Assembly: GCF_018449515.1 (NCBI RefSeq)
Contig: NZ_JAAVUQ010000051.1
Span: 1-47,354, forward strand
From: Caballeronia sp. dw_19
GTDB lineage: Bacteria; Pseudomonadota; Gammaproteobacteria; Burkholderiales; Burkholderiaceae
Reading direction: 5' to 3'
DNA: 47,354 bases
Of this stretch, positions 16,570 through 25,292 are shown in pieces. Within the stretch, counting starts at the first letter, position 1, and every line of letters starts with the position of its first letter. Under the pieces are notes generated by a model, which ran no database searches, had not been told where the DNA came from, and worked only from the letters and a program-made list of their open reading frames with translations. Both the position numbers and the translations under genes were made by a program.

Positions 16570-17361
16570 GTAGAGGCGTTGACAATTAGCCGGAGTGTCC
16601 GCGGGCGGAAGTGAACCTACCGCATTAGCCTCTTTTTTTGACGTCTTGCACGGGATCTTCGTCGCGTTGAGCAAGGCCTAAGCGACTCGAAGAGTACAAC
16701 AACCGATAAGTTTATGAAACAAAAAGTAATGATCCCGCTTATCATGTTGCGTTCGTGTCGCTGCCGAAGCCGTTCATGTTGCCGCGATAGCACATTTTGG
16801 TGGGGATCGTTATACTCGGCGCCGAAAAGCGATGCCAAACCCTGCGCCGGGACGACTTTTTTCGCTTAGCTGCCTAGCATCTAAGTAAAGTCTGTCTTCG
16901 ACGCCGATTGGCCTCGCATCCTAACTGATTCGCCGCTTGTGCTTCTTAGGCTGACATCTTGATGGATCGGGAAGTGCTGTTAACGCAGACGCTGGATTGC
17001 TCGACAATGGGCCTGAATTTGCGATTGGATACATTGCGTAACCATAGCTCCATGCGCTCCAAGAGTCACGAAAGCGTGCTCATTCTACGTCGCTGCCAAG
17101 TGCTCACCAGATAAAGCAAGCCCGCGATCAAGCGCGGATGAGGTCTTCTATAATCATGCGCTCTATTGCACACCAAGCTGCCCGGACCAACCACTCCCAC
17201 GGAACTTCGTACGCTTTGCCCAGCTATCTGAGGGCACCAGGCGCGCGGGACATTTAGCCGTCACAATCTTTCGATCAGCCCACCGGAAACATACAGTGCG
17301 CACGGAGGTTTGACGATATTTCTGCTCTTTTATCGAATTCGGCATCGGTTCCTCTAACTGG
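16570..17361. promoter_or_regulatory. Divergent intergenic control region between kpsS and kpsE (792 bp)
   Basis: No credible gene was found on either strand; the short open frames lack recognisable products. The stretch is clearly less GC-rich than its flanks. It should hold the promoters of both capsule operons. Visible elements are a TATAAT hexamer (17149-17154) just after a small inverted repeat (CCGCG, 17122-17126, with CGCGG, 17133-17137), and ATGAT/ATCAT arms at 16729-16733 and 16741-16745. None can be tied to a known regulator. Confidence 0.5.
17310..17338 (+). promoter_or_regulatory. Candidate sigma-70 promoter of kpsEMT
   Basis: TTGACG (17310-17315) matches 5 of 6 positions of the -35 consensus. 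With a 17-bp spacer it is followed by TCGAAT (17333-17338), which matches 4 of 6 of the -10. Transcription would begin about 15-20 nt before the kpsE ATG at 17362. The leader is very short, so this is a candidate only. Confidence 0.35.
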
Positions 17362-18546
17362 ATGGAACGAGCCACTAGCCAGGAAATTGAGTTGGAACAC
17401 GTATCTAACAACTATGCCGTCCCGTCCGCGCCCAGCCCCAAGAAAGGCCTCTTTCAGCGCATCAAGAAAATCAATCTGCTGTTTGCCATTACGGTGGTTT
17501 TGCCCACCGCCGTCGCGGTGGTGTACTTCGGCTTCATTGCGGCCAATATCTATGTATCGGAATCCCGCTTCGTGGTCCGCAGCCCGCAGCGCCAGGTTCA
17601 GGCCGGCGTCGTCGGCGCACTGCTGCAGGGCTCGGGCTTGTCCAGCGCGGACAGCAACACCTATCCGGTGATCGACTACATTCGCTCGCGCGACGTGCTG
17701 ATGGAACTGAACCAGGATAAGTACATCGAGAACGCGTTCAGCCAGCAGGGCGACTTCGTGAGTCGCTTCCATCGCGGCCTCGACGACAGCTTCGAAGCCC
17801 TGTGGAAGTATTACGGCAATCATGTCGTATCGGTCGACTTCGACTCGTCGGCGTCGATCACGACCCTCAAGGTTCGCGCATTCACCGCGAAAGACGCGCA
17901 GCACATCAACGAGCTCCTGCTCCAGTACAGCGAACGCCTTGTCAATCAAATCAACGCGCGCTCCGCGCAAGATGCGATCAAGTTCTCGCAGGATCAGGTC
18001 AGTCTAGCCACCGCCAAGGCGAAGGACGCGGCCACCGCGCTGGCCGCGTATCGGAACTCGAAGACGGTGTTCGATCCGGAGAAGCAGTCCTCGCTCCAGC
18101 TGCAACAGATCGCCAGCCTGCAGAAGGACCTGTTCGAGGCCCAGAACCAGCTCGTGCAGGTCCAGTCGGTCGCGCCCGCCAATCCGCAGATCGCGCCGCT
18201 CAAGACCAACATCGCGACGTTGCAAAAGCAGATTGAGACGATGACGAGCTCCATCACTGGAAGCTCCGGATCGTTGTCGGACAAGGAGGCGAGCTACGTG
18301 AGGCTTCAGCTCGACACGGAGTTCGCTAACAAGGGACTCGCGTCAGCGATGGCGTCGCTCGAGACCGCGCGCGCGGAAGCCCAGCGCCAGCAACTGTATC
18401 TCGAGCGCATCGTTCAGCCTGGCACACCGGATGCAGCGATCGAGCCCAAGCGGCTGCAGTCGATCCTGGCGACGCTGCTGATGGGTATCGTCGCGTGGGG
18501 GATCCTTAGCATCTTCATCGCCGGCATGAAAGAGCACAAGGACTGA
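17362..18546 (+). CDS. kpsE: Capsule export inner-membrane/periplasmic adaptor KpsE (Wzz-fold PCP-3 family)
   Basis: The 394-aa protein has one N-terminal membrane helix (about 38-62) and a second near the C-terminus (about 366-387). A long periplasmic part between them has coiled-coil stretches (about 190-255 and 270-345). SESRFVVRSP right after TM1 and YPVIDYIRSRDVL are typical of KpsE/BexC/CtrB. The family links the ABC exporter (KpsMT) to the outer membrane channel (KpsD). It is the first gene of kpsEMT, and kpsM follows after 7 bp. Confidence 0.93.
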   Translation: MERATSQEIELEHVSNNYAVPSAPSPKKGLFQRIKKINLLFAITVVLPTAVAVVYFGFIAANIYVSESRFVVRSPQRQVQAGVVGALLQGSGLSSADSNTYPVIDYIRSRDVLMELNQDKYIENAFSQQGDFVSRFHRGLDDSFEALWKYYGNHVVSVDFDSSASITTLKVRAFTAKDAQHINELLLQYSERLVNQINARSAQDAIKFSQDQVSLATAKAKDAATALAAYRNSKTVFDPEKQSSLQLQQIASLQKDLFEAQNQLVQVQSVAPANPQIAPLKTNIATLQKQIETMTSSITGSSGSLSDKEASYVRLQLDTEFANKGLASAMASLETARAEAQRQQLYLERIVQPGTPDAAIEPKRLQSILATLLMGIVAWGILSIFIAGMKEHKD

Positions 18547-18553
18547 ATCCGAG

Positions 18554-19345
18554 ATGCAACCACAATCGTCCCTCTCCAGGTCGCTGCAGATCCAGACACG
18601 CGTGGTGGGCGCGCTCATCATGCGCGAGGTCATTACGCGCTACGGTCGCCACAACATTGGCTTTCTCTGGCTGTTCCTCGAGCCAATGCTGTTCACGTTG
18701 GGCATCACCACCCTCTGGACGCTGCTCAAGGCCACGCACGGCAGCAACCTGCCGATCACCGCGTTCGCGGTGACGGGCTATTCGTCGCTGATCTTGTGGC
18801 GTAACTGCAGCAATCGAGCCGTCAAGGCAATCGACGTCAACCTCGCGCTGCTCTACCACCGGAACGTGCGCGCGTTCGACGTGATTGCGACGCGCATCAT
18901 CCTCGAAATCGTCGGCGCGACCTCGTCGCTGATCGTCTTGACGATCACGTTCTCCGCTGTCGGGCTGATGAGCTTTCCTGTCGATATCCTGACGATCCTG
19001 ATCGGCTGGTTCCTACTGTGCTGGTTCGCGTTCGCGCTGAGTCTTGTCGTGGGCGCCCTCTCCGAGCGCTCTGAAACAATCGAGCGGGTCTGGCACATCA
19101 TCACCTACCTGATGTTCCCGCTGTCGGGTGCCGCATTCATGGTGGACTGGCTGCCCGAACACTACCGGCAATTGATTTCGTGGGTGCCAATGGTCCATGG
19201 CACCGAAATGATCCGGCACGGTTACTTCGGCGCCGCCGTACACACGCACGAGGAGCCATGGTATCTCGCGACGTTCAATGCGGTTCTGCTGCTGATAGGC
19301 CTTGCACTGGTCCGAGAAACCGGCCGTCGGGTGGAACCGGAATGA
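18554..19345 (+). CDS. kpsM: Capsule ABC-2 exporter permease KpsM
   Basis: The 263-aa ABC-2 type permease has about six membrane helices. Its N-terminus (RVVGALIMREVITRYGRHNIGFLWLFLEP) is the family signature that contacts the ATPase. Typical features are FPLSGAAFMVDWLPEHYRQLISWVPMVHGTEMIRHGYFG near the C-terminus. It forms the inner membrane channel that exports the lipid-linked capsule chain. The stop overlaps the kpsT start (ATGA, 19342-19345). A decayed second copy of part of this gene lies at 21669-21788. Confidence 0.94.
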   Translation: MQPQSSLSRSLQIQTRVVGALIMREVITRYGRHNIGFLWLFLEPMLFTLGITTLWTLLKATHGSNLPITAFAVTGYSSLILWRNCSNRAVKAIDVNLALLYHRNVRAFDVIATRIILEIVGATSSLIVLTITFSAVGLMSFPVDILTILIGWFLLCWFAFALSLVVGALSERSETIERVWHIITYLMFPLSGAAFMVDWLPEHYRQLISWVPMVHGTEMIRHGYFGAAVHTHEEPWYLATFNAVLLLIGLALVRETGRRVEPE

Positions 19346-19995
19346 TCATCCTAGAGAACATCGTCAAGACCTACCACACGCGCTCTGGCGCGCGCAGCGT
19401 ATTGAAGGGCTTGAATCTGAAGGTCGCGAAAGGCGAGAAGGTTGGCATCCTCGGTCGCAACGGCGCCGGCAAGTCGACGCTGATTCGCCTCATCAGCGGC
19501 GCTGAACTGCAGACGAGCGGCAACATCCACCGCGGCATCAGCATCTCGTGGCCGCTCGCGTTCGGCGGCGCTTTCCAGGGCAGCTTGAGCGGGCTCGACA
19601 ACGTCCGTTTCATCTGCCGCGTGTATGGCGCGCCGATCCAGCCGGCCATCGACTTCGTCGAGCAGTTTTCCGAATTGGGCATCTACCTGAAGGAACCCGT
19701 CAAGACCTACTCGTCGGGGATGCGCGCTCGGCTGGCGTTCGCGATCTCGATGGGCGTCGAATTCGACTGTTTCCTGATCGACGAGATTGTGGCGGTCGGT
19801 GACAGCCGGTTTCACCAGAAATGCCACGTCGAACTGTTCGAGAAGCGCAGCGACCGCGCGATGATCATCGTGTCGCACAGTCCCGCATACATCCGCGAAC
19901 ATTGCACTCGAGCGACTGTGCTGATCGACGGAATGCTTCACGACTTCGACACGGTGGACGAAGCGCTGCATCACTATCATTCGCTTCCTGGCTAA
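19342..19995 (+). CDS. kpsT: Capsule ABC exporter ATPase KpsT
   Basis: The 217-aa ATPase has Walker A GRNGAGKST (38-46), the signature-type YSSGMRARL (123-131), Walker B CFLIDEIVAVGD (DE 147-148) and the H-loop SHS (H179). It has no C-terminal carbohydrate-binding domain, as expected for KpsT and unlike O-antigen Wzt. The ATG at 19342 overlaps the kpsM stop. An in-frame start further upstream (19180) would sit inside kpsM in another frame and is rejected. It energises export by KpsM. No rho-independent terminator is evident after it. Confidence 0.95.
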   Translation: MIILENIVKTYHTRSGARSVLKGLNLKVAKGEKVGILGRNGAGKSTLIRLISGAELQTSGNIHRGISISWPLAFGGAFQGSLSGLDNVRFICRVYGAPIQPAIDFVEQFSELGIYLKEPVKTYSSGMRARLAFAISMGVEFDCFLIDEIVAVGDSRFHQKCHVELFEKRSDRAMIIVSHSPAYIREHCTRATVLIDGMLHDFDTVDEALHHYHSLPG

Positions 19996-20678
19996 ACTGT
20001 TGCTCCTCGACCAGGTTAGGACTGGGCGCCACCCCGCTGCGAACCGCAGGAAACGGCGTTGCCGCGAATAGATACCCGTCGGTCTGCGGCACCTTGTGAT
20101 GTCATCCCGATGTCCGCCATCCGATGAGACATGTCCGAGTCAATGCCTACGACTGTCCATTCGCAATCTTTTAGCTCGATCATTGACTACCATGATGGCA
20201 AGGGGTGCTGCCAGCACGTTGACTCGCCCGACCGAAGACGACGCACTCACGGATAGCTAACGTAATCCGGAAGGGACTCCAATATGAGAACGGCCATCGC
20301 TTTCCCATGCCTCGACGGCCTATGTGCGGGCGCCAGCTTTTCCTTTTGCGTCGGAGCGGTAACGACAATCATGAAGAGATCGGCGACCTGATCGCGAACC
20401 GAACGTAACTTTGCCGGTGACGCGACGACTTCAAACGGCGCGTCAAATTCTCGCGAACCCGGGTCGGCTGCTGCGAGTTTCCGCCCAGTTGTTAAGCCTC
20501 ATGTGTTGGTGGTGTTCGACATTGGATGCCAGGATCCGATTCGTGTCGGGCTAAAGGCGGCCGACGGAAGGCATGGTGTGATTTTACCTCGATGCAGCGG
20601 CGGTCACTGGCAATGGCGAGCGGTTCGGCACGATAAGCCATAGACGTTTAAAGTTTTCGCGCAAACGTAAAACGCGGT

Positions 20679-20712
20679 CTTAGAACGTAGTCGTACTTAG
20701 AACGTAGTCGTA
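20679..20712 (+). repeat. 17-bp perfect tandem direct repeat
   Basis: CTTAGAACGTAGTCGTA occurs twice back to back (20679-20695 and 20696-20712). It ends two bases before the 19-bp inverted-repeat copy. Such repeated short units next to an inverted repeat resemble the terminal region of some transposons, but no transposase is attached on this side. Confidence 0.8.
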
Positions 20713-20714
20713 AT

Positions 20715-20733
20715 ATGAGACGGAATGTCAATT
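20715..20733 (+). repeat. 19-bp inverted repeat, left copy
   Basis: ATGAGACGGAATGTCAATT here is the exact reverse complement of 45498-45516, 24.8 kb away. The two copies enclose the IS relic, the glycosyltransferases, the rml genes, kpsD, kpsC, the acylation cassette and all manC relics. Confidence 0.75.
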
Positions 20734-21001
20734 GACGAATTCTGGCTGCTATAAAATTTGCGGTCGACAATGGCGTAGCGTGAGAATTAATCTTGACCAC
20801 TTTCATTGCCGGGGTCGAAGATCATAAGGAATGGTCCTCGATATGAGGACCTAGCCTTTATTCTTTTGCTCCCTGCACGTGCAAGGAAGGGTGATGGGAT
20901 ATCTCGCGAAATCATTAAATGAGGTTTACACGCAACGGTAGTGGACGGCGCCCTTGTCAACTTTCCAGGGAACTGCGTAGATTCTCGATTTTGCCGAGAA
21001 G

Positions 21002-21640
21002 ATGCACAAGGACGAACACAAGACGCGTGAACCCAAAGGGGAATACCGCGTCAGGAACTGGACGCAGTACTACACGAGCTTGACTGTGAGAGGCGACGTG
21101 ACGATGTGGATCGACGAGAGCTTCATGAAAAACAACCAGGACAGGGTTGTTTAAGTGCGGTCGGCCGTACACGTATTCGGCCGCGGCGATTCAGATGCTG
21201 CTCGTGCTCAAACAAGTGTACCGCCTGCTTCAGGGCTTCATGCATACCCTACGCGAACTCCCATTCGCTGACTTGCCGGTGCCGAATTACACGATGCTTA
21301 GCCGCTGCACGGAAGAATTGAAGATTAGGTTGACCACCCTGCGCAGGGGCGAACCGCCGCACAGGGTGGTGGACAGCACCGGCGCGAAGTTTCACGGCGA
21401 AGGCGAGTGGAAGCTGCGTAAGCACGGCTATTCGAAGCGCAGCACTTGGCGCAAGGTGCACTCCGGACTCGACGCAAAGACCGGTCGGGTACGCACCTCG
21501 CTGATGAAGCATCAAGGCGTCGCCGATGCCGACATGTTGCCCAAGCTGCTCGAACAGATCCCTGCGGACAAACTGATCGATACCCTTGGCTGCGGTGCGT
21601 CTGATACCACGAAATTCCGGGATCACGCGAGCCACTTACC
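21002..21640 (+). mobile_element. IS5-type transposase relic (frameshifted, truncated)
   Basis: Two overlapping frames together give an IS5-family transposase without its C-terminus. Frame one (21002-21150) reads YRVRNWTQYYTSL, then GDVTMWIDES, and ends at TAA. The next frame resumes near 21147 with GRPYTYSAAAIQMLLVLKQVYRL, then LRELPFADLPVPNYTMLSRC, RRGEPPHRVVDSTG, KLRKHGYSKRSTWRKVH and VADADMLPKLLEQIPADK. A few residues are missing after KQVYRL. The sequence degenerates after LIDTLGCGASDT, where family members continue with the catalytic C-terminal region. No clear terminal inverted repeats or target duplication were found, so the element is dead. Confidence 0.85.
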
Positions 21641-21668
21641 CTTACGTTTGTCTTATGCAACAACGCCG

Positions 21669-21788
21669 CTTTTTGAACCAACGATATCTACGTCAGGGAT
21701 TGGGACCCTACGGACACTTGTGAAGGCGCCCCACGGCAGCGGGCTCCCCGTTACGGTATTTGCAATTACCGCATCTTCGCTGATATAG
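21669..21788 (+). pseudogene. kpsM: kpsM fragment (relic of a second ABC-2 permease gene)
   Basis: The frame reads LFEPTIST, then GIGTLRTLVKAPHGSGLPVT and VFAITASSLI. It lines up with kpsM in this window (FLEPMLFT, GITTLWTLLKATHGSNLPIT, AFAVTGYSSLI), followed by a stop (TAG) where kpsM continues. Both DNA and protein match, with many substitutions, so it is an old or divergent copy and not a recent duplication. It is fused in frame to the transposase relic, so the open frame 21147-21788 is a chimera of two dead genes and not a real protein. Confidence 0.8.
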
Positions 21789-21944
21789 GGCGTAAGTAGT
21801 GCTGCAGTATTGCGAATACAATGCGTATCGCCAACGATGCGACACGCAAAGCGACCAACATATAGGCTTCATGGAAGGCCGCTTTTACGCGTGACAGCAC
21901 CCCCCGAATGATATCGACGTACTACCAACCTGCTAATTACCGCC

Positions 21945-24900
21945 ATGGCGGTCAAACACCCCGGGGAACTCGTTTTCATGATTCAAATGCATAACCCTGC
22001 AGCCAGCCTTTCGGAATTGTTCGGCTACTACGACGAGCGGTTCGTCGTAGTCGCATATCACACGCTATTGCGGCGTGCGCCGGATGCGGAAGGCACGCGC
22101 TACTATTTGAATCGGCTGCGCGCCGGGGTCAGCAAGACCGAGCTGCTTGCCCAGCTGCGCCTGAGCCCCGAGGGCAAGGCCGCGCGGGTGAGCCTCCCCG
22201 GTCTCGACGAACTCGTGCAGGCTCACAAGCGCCGGAAGCTCCTGTCGCCGCGCACGTGGTTCCAGCACTCGCTCGCGTCCGTCACGCTCGAGCAGCAGCA
22301 CACGATCCGCGCAATCGACAACAAGCTGAACGTGCTTAGCGAAGCGATCCAGCTCCAGATAGCCGAATTCGATCGCAAACTGGAGCGCCTGACCGCGCTG
22401 GTCAAGACACTGAACGGCGGCGACGCCGCGGGTACGATTCCTGCGCTGGCAGCCGATGCGGAACCGCAGTATCAGTCCCCGGCCGTCCACGATCCAATCG
22501 CGCACCGCTACGAAGCCGCGCTCGCCGCGCTGCCGCTACGCTTCACCGCCCAGCCTGCGAAAGCGTCAGCGATCCCGGCGGACATCCGAATCTCTATCCT
22601 GATGCCCGTCTACAAGGTGCCGCTCGAATATCTGGCGAAGGCGATCGAATCCGCGCAATACCAGAGCTACGCGAACTGGGAGCTCTGCATCGTCGACGAC
22701 GGCTCCAACGTGCCGGAGCTTGCCCAGTTCCTGAGCGATGCGGCCGCGCGCGATTTGCGCATCCGCCTGTCGATCGAGAAAACCAACAGAGGCATCGCCG
22801 CAGCGACGAATGTCGCGCTCGCGATGTCATCGGGCGAGTTCGTCGCCCTGCTCGACAACGACGACATGCTGACATTCGACGCGCTGCATCACGTCGTTTC
22901 GACGCTGCATGCGAACCCGAAGCTCGACATGATCTACTCCGACGAGTGCAAGATCAACGACGCGGGTGCACCGATCCAGTTGTTCACGAAGCCGGACTGG
23001 AGCCCGAGCATGCTGTTCAATAGTATGTACACGGGCCACCTCTCGGTGTACCGAAAATCACTCGTCGAGAAGGCCGGTGCGTTCCGTTCCGAATACGACT
23101 TCTCACAGGACTACGATCTCGCGCTGCGGATCGCGGAAATGACCGAGAACGTGCAACACATCGCACGCGTGCTGTACGGCTGGCGGATGATCGCCGGCTC
23201 CGCCGCGCAAGGCGACAAGCCCCATGCACGGACAACGAACATCGCGGCGCTCCAGGATGCCGCGCGCCGTCGCCGGCTACAGGGCGAAGCCTATCCCGAG
23301 CGCGCGGCCAATCACTTCCGCGTCAACGTCTCGTCGATGACCGAAAAGGTCTCGATCGTCATTCCGTCGGACAACCTGAACAACATCCAGGATTCGATCG
23401 CGTCGATCGTCGACAACTCGCTGTACCGCAACTACGAGATCCTGGTCGTCACGAATTCGAAGCTGATCAAGAAGCTCGATAAGCCCGGCCTGCCGGACTG
23501 CGTGAAGTTCGTCCCGTTCGACAAACCTTTCAACTTCTCGCTGAAATGCAATGAAGGCGCGGCGCTCGCCACGGGCGAAATCGTGATCTTCTTCAACGAC
23601 GACGTGCGCGTCGTGTCGAAAGACTGGGTCGAGATGATCCTCGAGGGCTTCGCCGTCGGTCCGAACGTCGGCATCGTCGGTCCGAAGCTGCTGTACGAGA
23701 ACTACCTGATACAGCACGCCGGCATGGTGACAGGCGTGCGCGGCCTCGTCGGCACCATGTTCCATTGTCTGCCGCACGAAACGGACACGCACTTCGGCAT
23801 GGCGCTGTGGCTGCGCGAGGTCTCGCTCATTTGCGGCGCGCTCCTGGCGATGCGTAAGAGTGTGTTCGACCAGGTCGGCGGCTACGACGCGGTAAATGCG
23901 CCGATTTCTCACTCCGACGTCGACCTCTGCTTCCGCGTTCGCGAACTCGGACACACTTGCCTGTACACGCCCCACGCCACGCTGATCCATATTGGCCACA
24001 TGTCGATCGGCGAAACCGAAAAGGCCGAAAAGGCCAAAGTCGTTCAGAACGTTCCGCGCAAGAAGGACAAGTCGGACATCTTCCTGCTGCGCCGCTGGGG
24101 TCGGGAAACATCGTATGACCCGTACTTCCCGCCCACGATGCGCGACATCCTGTTCCATGACTCGCCCGACGCATGGCAGCTTTACGGAAACGTACCGCCC
24201 GCGCCGGAAGGCGGCAAGGACATCCTGTTGATCTCGCACGACCTGACGGGCAGCGGCGCGCCGCGCGTCGTGTTCGAGATGGCGCGCGTACTGCACGAGG
24301 CGGGCCATTTCGTCGTCGTAGCATCGCCGTCGGACGGCGTCTTCCGCCAACAACTCAACGACCTCGGCATTCCCGTGATAGTCGACGAACTGCTGTTGCG
24401 TCAGCATCCGTCCGTCGAGCAATTCGCCCGCAACTTCGATCTCGTGATCGCCAACACGGTCGTCACGTGGCCTGCGATTACGCAGTTGAGCGCCGTCGTC
24501 GACACGTACTGGTACATCCACGAGATCTCGCTGCTCGAGCACTTGCTGAACATCCAGCCAGAAATCACCGAGGCGTTCTCGGTCGCGAAAGGGATCTGGG
24601 TCGGCAGCGACCATGCGGCGGTGCTGGTCAAACGCCTTCGCCCCGACGCAGAAGTGATCAAGTACGGCGTCCGGCCGCACAACGACAAGCCCCTGCCTCT
24701 GAAGAGAGCCAATTTCCCGCTCAACGTGTCGCTGATGGGCTCGTACGAGCCGCGCAAGGGGCAGGATCTGGCCGTGGCCGCATTCGAAATACTGCCGGCC
24801 GAGTACCGCTCAAAGCTGCGCCTAAACCTCTACGGTCGCGTGCTCGACGAGCACTTCTTCCGCGCGGTCGAGACGAATGCGCGCAAGTTTCCGGAAATCA

Positions 24901-25292
24901 CTATTCGCACGGAAATTCCGTACGAGCACTACGTGCAGGAGCTCGCCGCGGCGGACGCCATCCTGATAGCGTCACGCGACGATACGCTCCCGCTTGTTTC
25001 GATCGATGCGCTCGGAATCGCCAAGGTGCTCATGTGCACCAACATGACCGGCACCTCGTCGTACATCGAGCACGGCGTGTCGGGCTTCGTATCGCGCTCG
25101 CCGGAGCCGCAGGCGATCGCCGAGATGCTGCGCGAAGCCGTCGATCGCGCGAGCGATCTGCCGGAAATCGCTATCCGCGGCAAGAAGGTATTCGACGAGC
25201 AGTTCTCGGTGCAAGCATTCACGAGCGCCTTCTTCGATGCTTGCGGCGTGACATCTATCGCCGACGTTGGGAAAAAACATGCAACAACCTGA
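21945..25292 (+). CDS. Three-domain glycosyltransferase (GT2-GT2-GT4) with N-terminal DUF4214-like segment
   Basis: The protein is up to 1115 aa. Residues about 30-80 (AYHTLLRRAPDAEGTRYYLNRL...LLAQLRLSPEGK) resemble DUF4214, and about 115-155 may be coiled coil. The first GT2 domain (about 216-440) has ILMPVYK, VDDG (250-253) and LLDNDD (303-307). The second GT2 (about 468-700) has NDD at 551-553 but VTNSK where VDNGS is usual. A GT4 domain (about 745-1110) starts DILLISHDLTGSGAPRVV and has SYEPRKGQ. One polypeptide may therefore add several sugars of the capsule repeat. An alternative start at 21978 has GGGGAA 9 nt upstream and may be the true one. The epimerase gene overlaps its 3' end by 14 nt. 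Confidence 0.88.
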   Translation: MAVKHPGELVFMIQMHNPAASLSELFGYYDERFVVVAYHTLLRRAPDAEGTRYYLNRLRAGVSKTELLAQLRLSPEGKAARVSLPGLDELVQAHKRRKLLSPRTWFQHSLASVTLEQQHTIRAIDNKLNVLSEAIQLQIAEFDRKLERLTALVKTLNGGDAAGTIPALAADAEPQYQSPAVHDPIAHRYEAALAALPLRFTAQPAKASAIPADIRISILMPVYKVPLEYLAKAIESAQYQSYANWELCIVDDGSNVPELAQFLSDAAARDLRIRLSIEKTNRGIAAATNVALAMSSGEFVALLDNDDMLTFDALHHVVSTLHANPKLDMIYSDECKINDAGAPIQLFTKPDWSPSMLFNSMYTGHLSVYRKSLVEKAGAFRSEYDFSQDYDLALRIAEMTENVQHIARVLYGWRMIAGSAAQGDKPHARTTNIAALQDAARRRRLQGEAYPERAANHFRVNVSSMTEKVSIVIPSDNLNNIQDSIASIVDNSLYRNYEILVVTNSKLIKKLDKPGLPDCVKFVPFDKPFNFSLKCNEGAALATGEIVIFFNDDVRVVSKDWVEMILEGFAVGPNVGIVGPKLLYENYLIQHAGMVTGVRGLVGTMFHCLPHETDTHFGMALWLREVSLICGALLAMRKSVFDQVGGYDAVNAPISHSDVDLCFRVRELGHTCLYTPHATLIHIGHMSIGETEKAEKAKVVQNVPRKKDKSDIFLLRRWGRETSYDPYFPPTMRDILFHDSPDAWQLYGNVPPAPEGGKDILLISHDLTGSGAPRVVFEMARVLHEAGHFVVVASPSDGVFRQQLNDLGIPVIVDELLLRQHPSVEQFARNFDLVIANTVVTWPAITQLSAVVDTYWYIHEISLLEHLLNIQPEITEAFSVAKGIWVGSDHAAVLVKRLRPDAEVIKYGVRPHNDKPLPLKRANFPLNVSLMGSYEPRKGQDLAVAAFEILPAEYRSKLRLNLYGRVLDEHFFRAVETNARKFPEITIRTEIPYEHYVQELAAADAILIASRDDTLPLVSIDALGIAKVLMCTNMTGTSSYIEHGVSGFVSRSPEPQAIAEMLREAVDRASDLPEIAIRGKKVFDEQFSVQAFTSAFFDACGVTSIADVGKKHATT

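Larger units (their letters stand above)
19996..21001. other. Gene-poor decayed stretch
   Basis: About 1 kb after kpsT has no open frame with a recognisable product on either strand. GC content falls, especially after 20640. It contains a 17-bp tandem direct repeat (20679-20712) and one member of a 19-bp inverted pair (20715-20733). An IS5-type relic and a kpsM relic follow, so this stretch is probably debris from insertions and deletions. Confidence 0.6.

Noticed and set aside
23277..24680. 467-codon open frame on the minus strand inside the large glycosyltransferase
   Set aside because: It is antisense to clear GT domains. Composition (Val/Asp/Arg/His rich) is typical of a shadow frame in high-GC DNA, and no motif is seen. 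The same applies to 26336-27535 minus.
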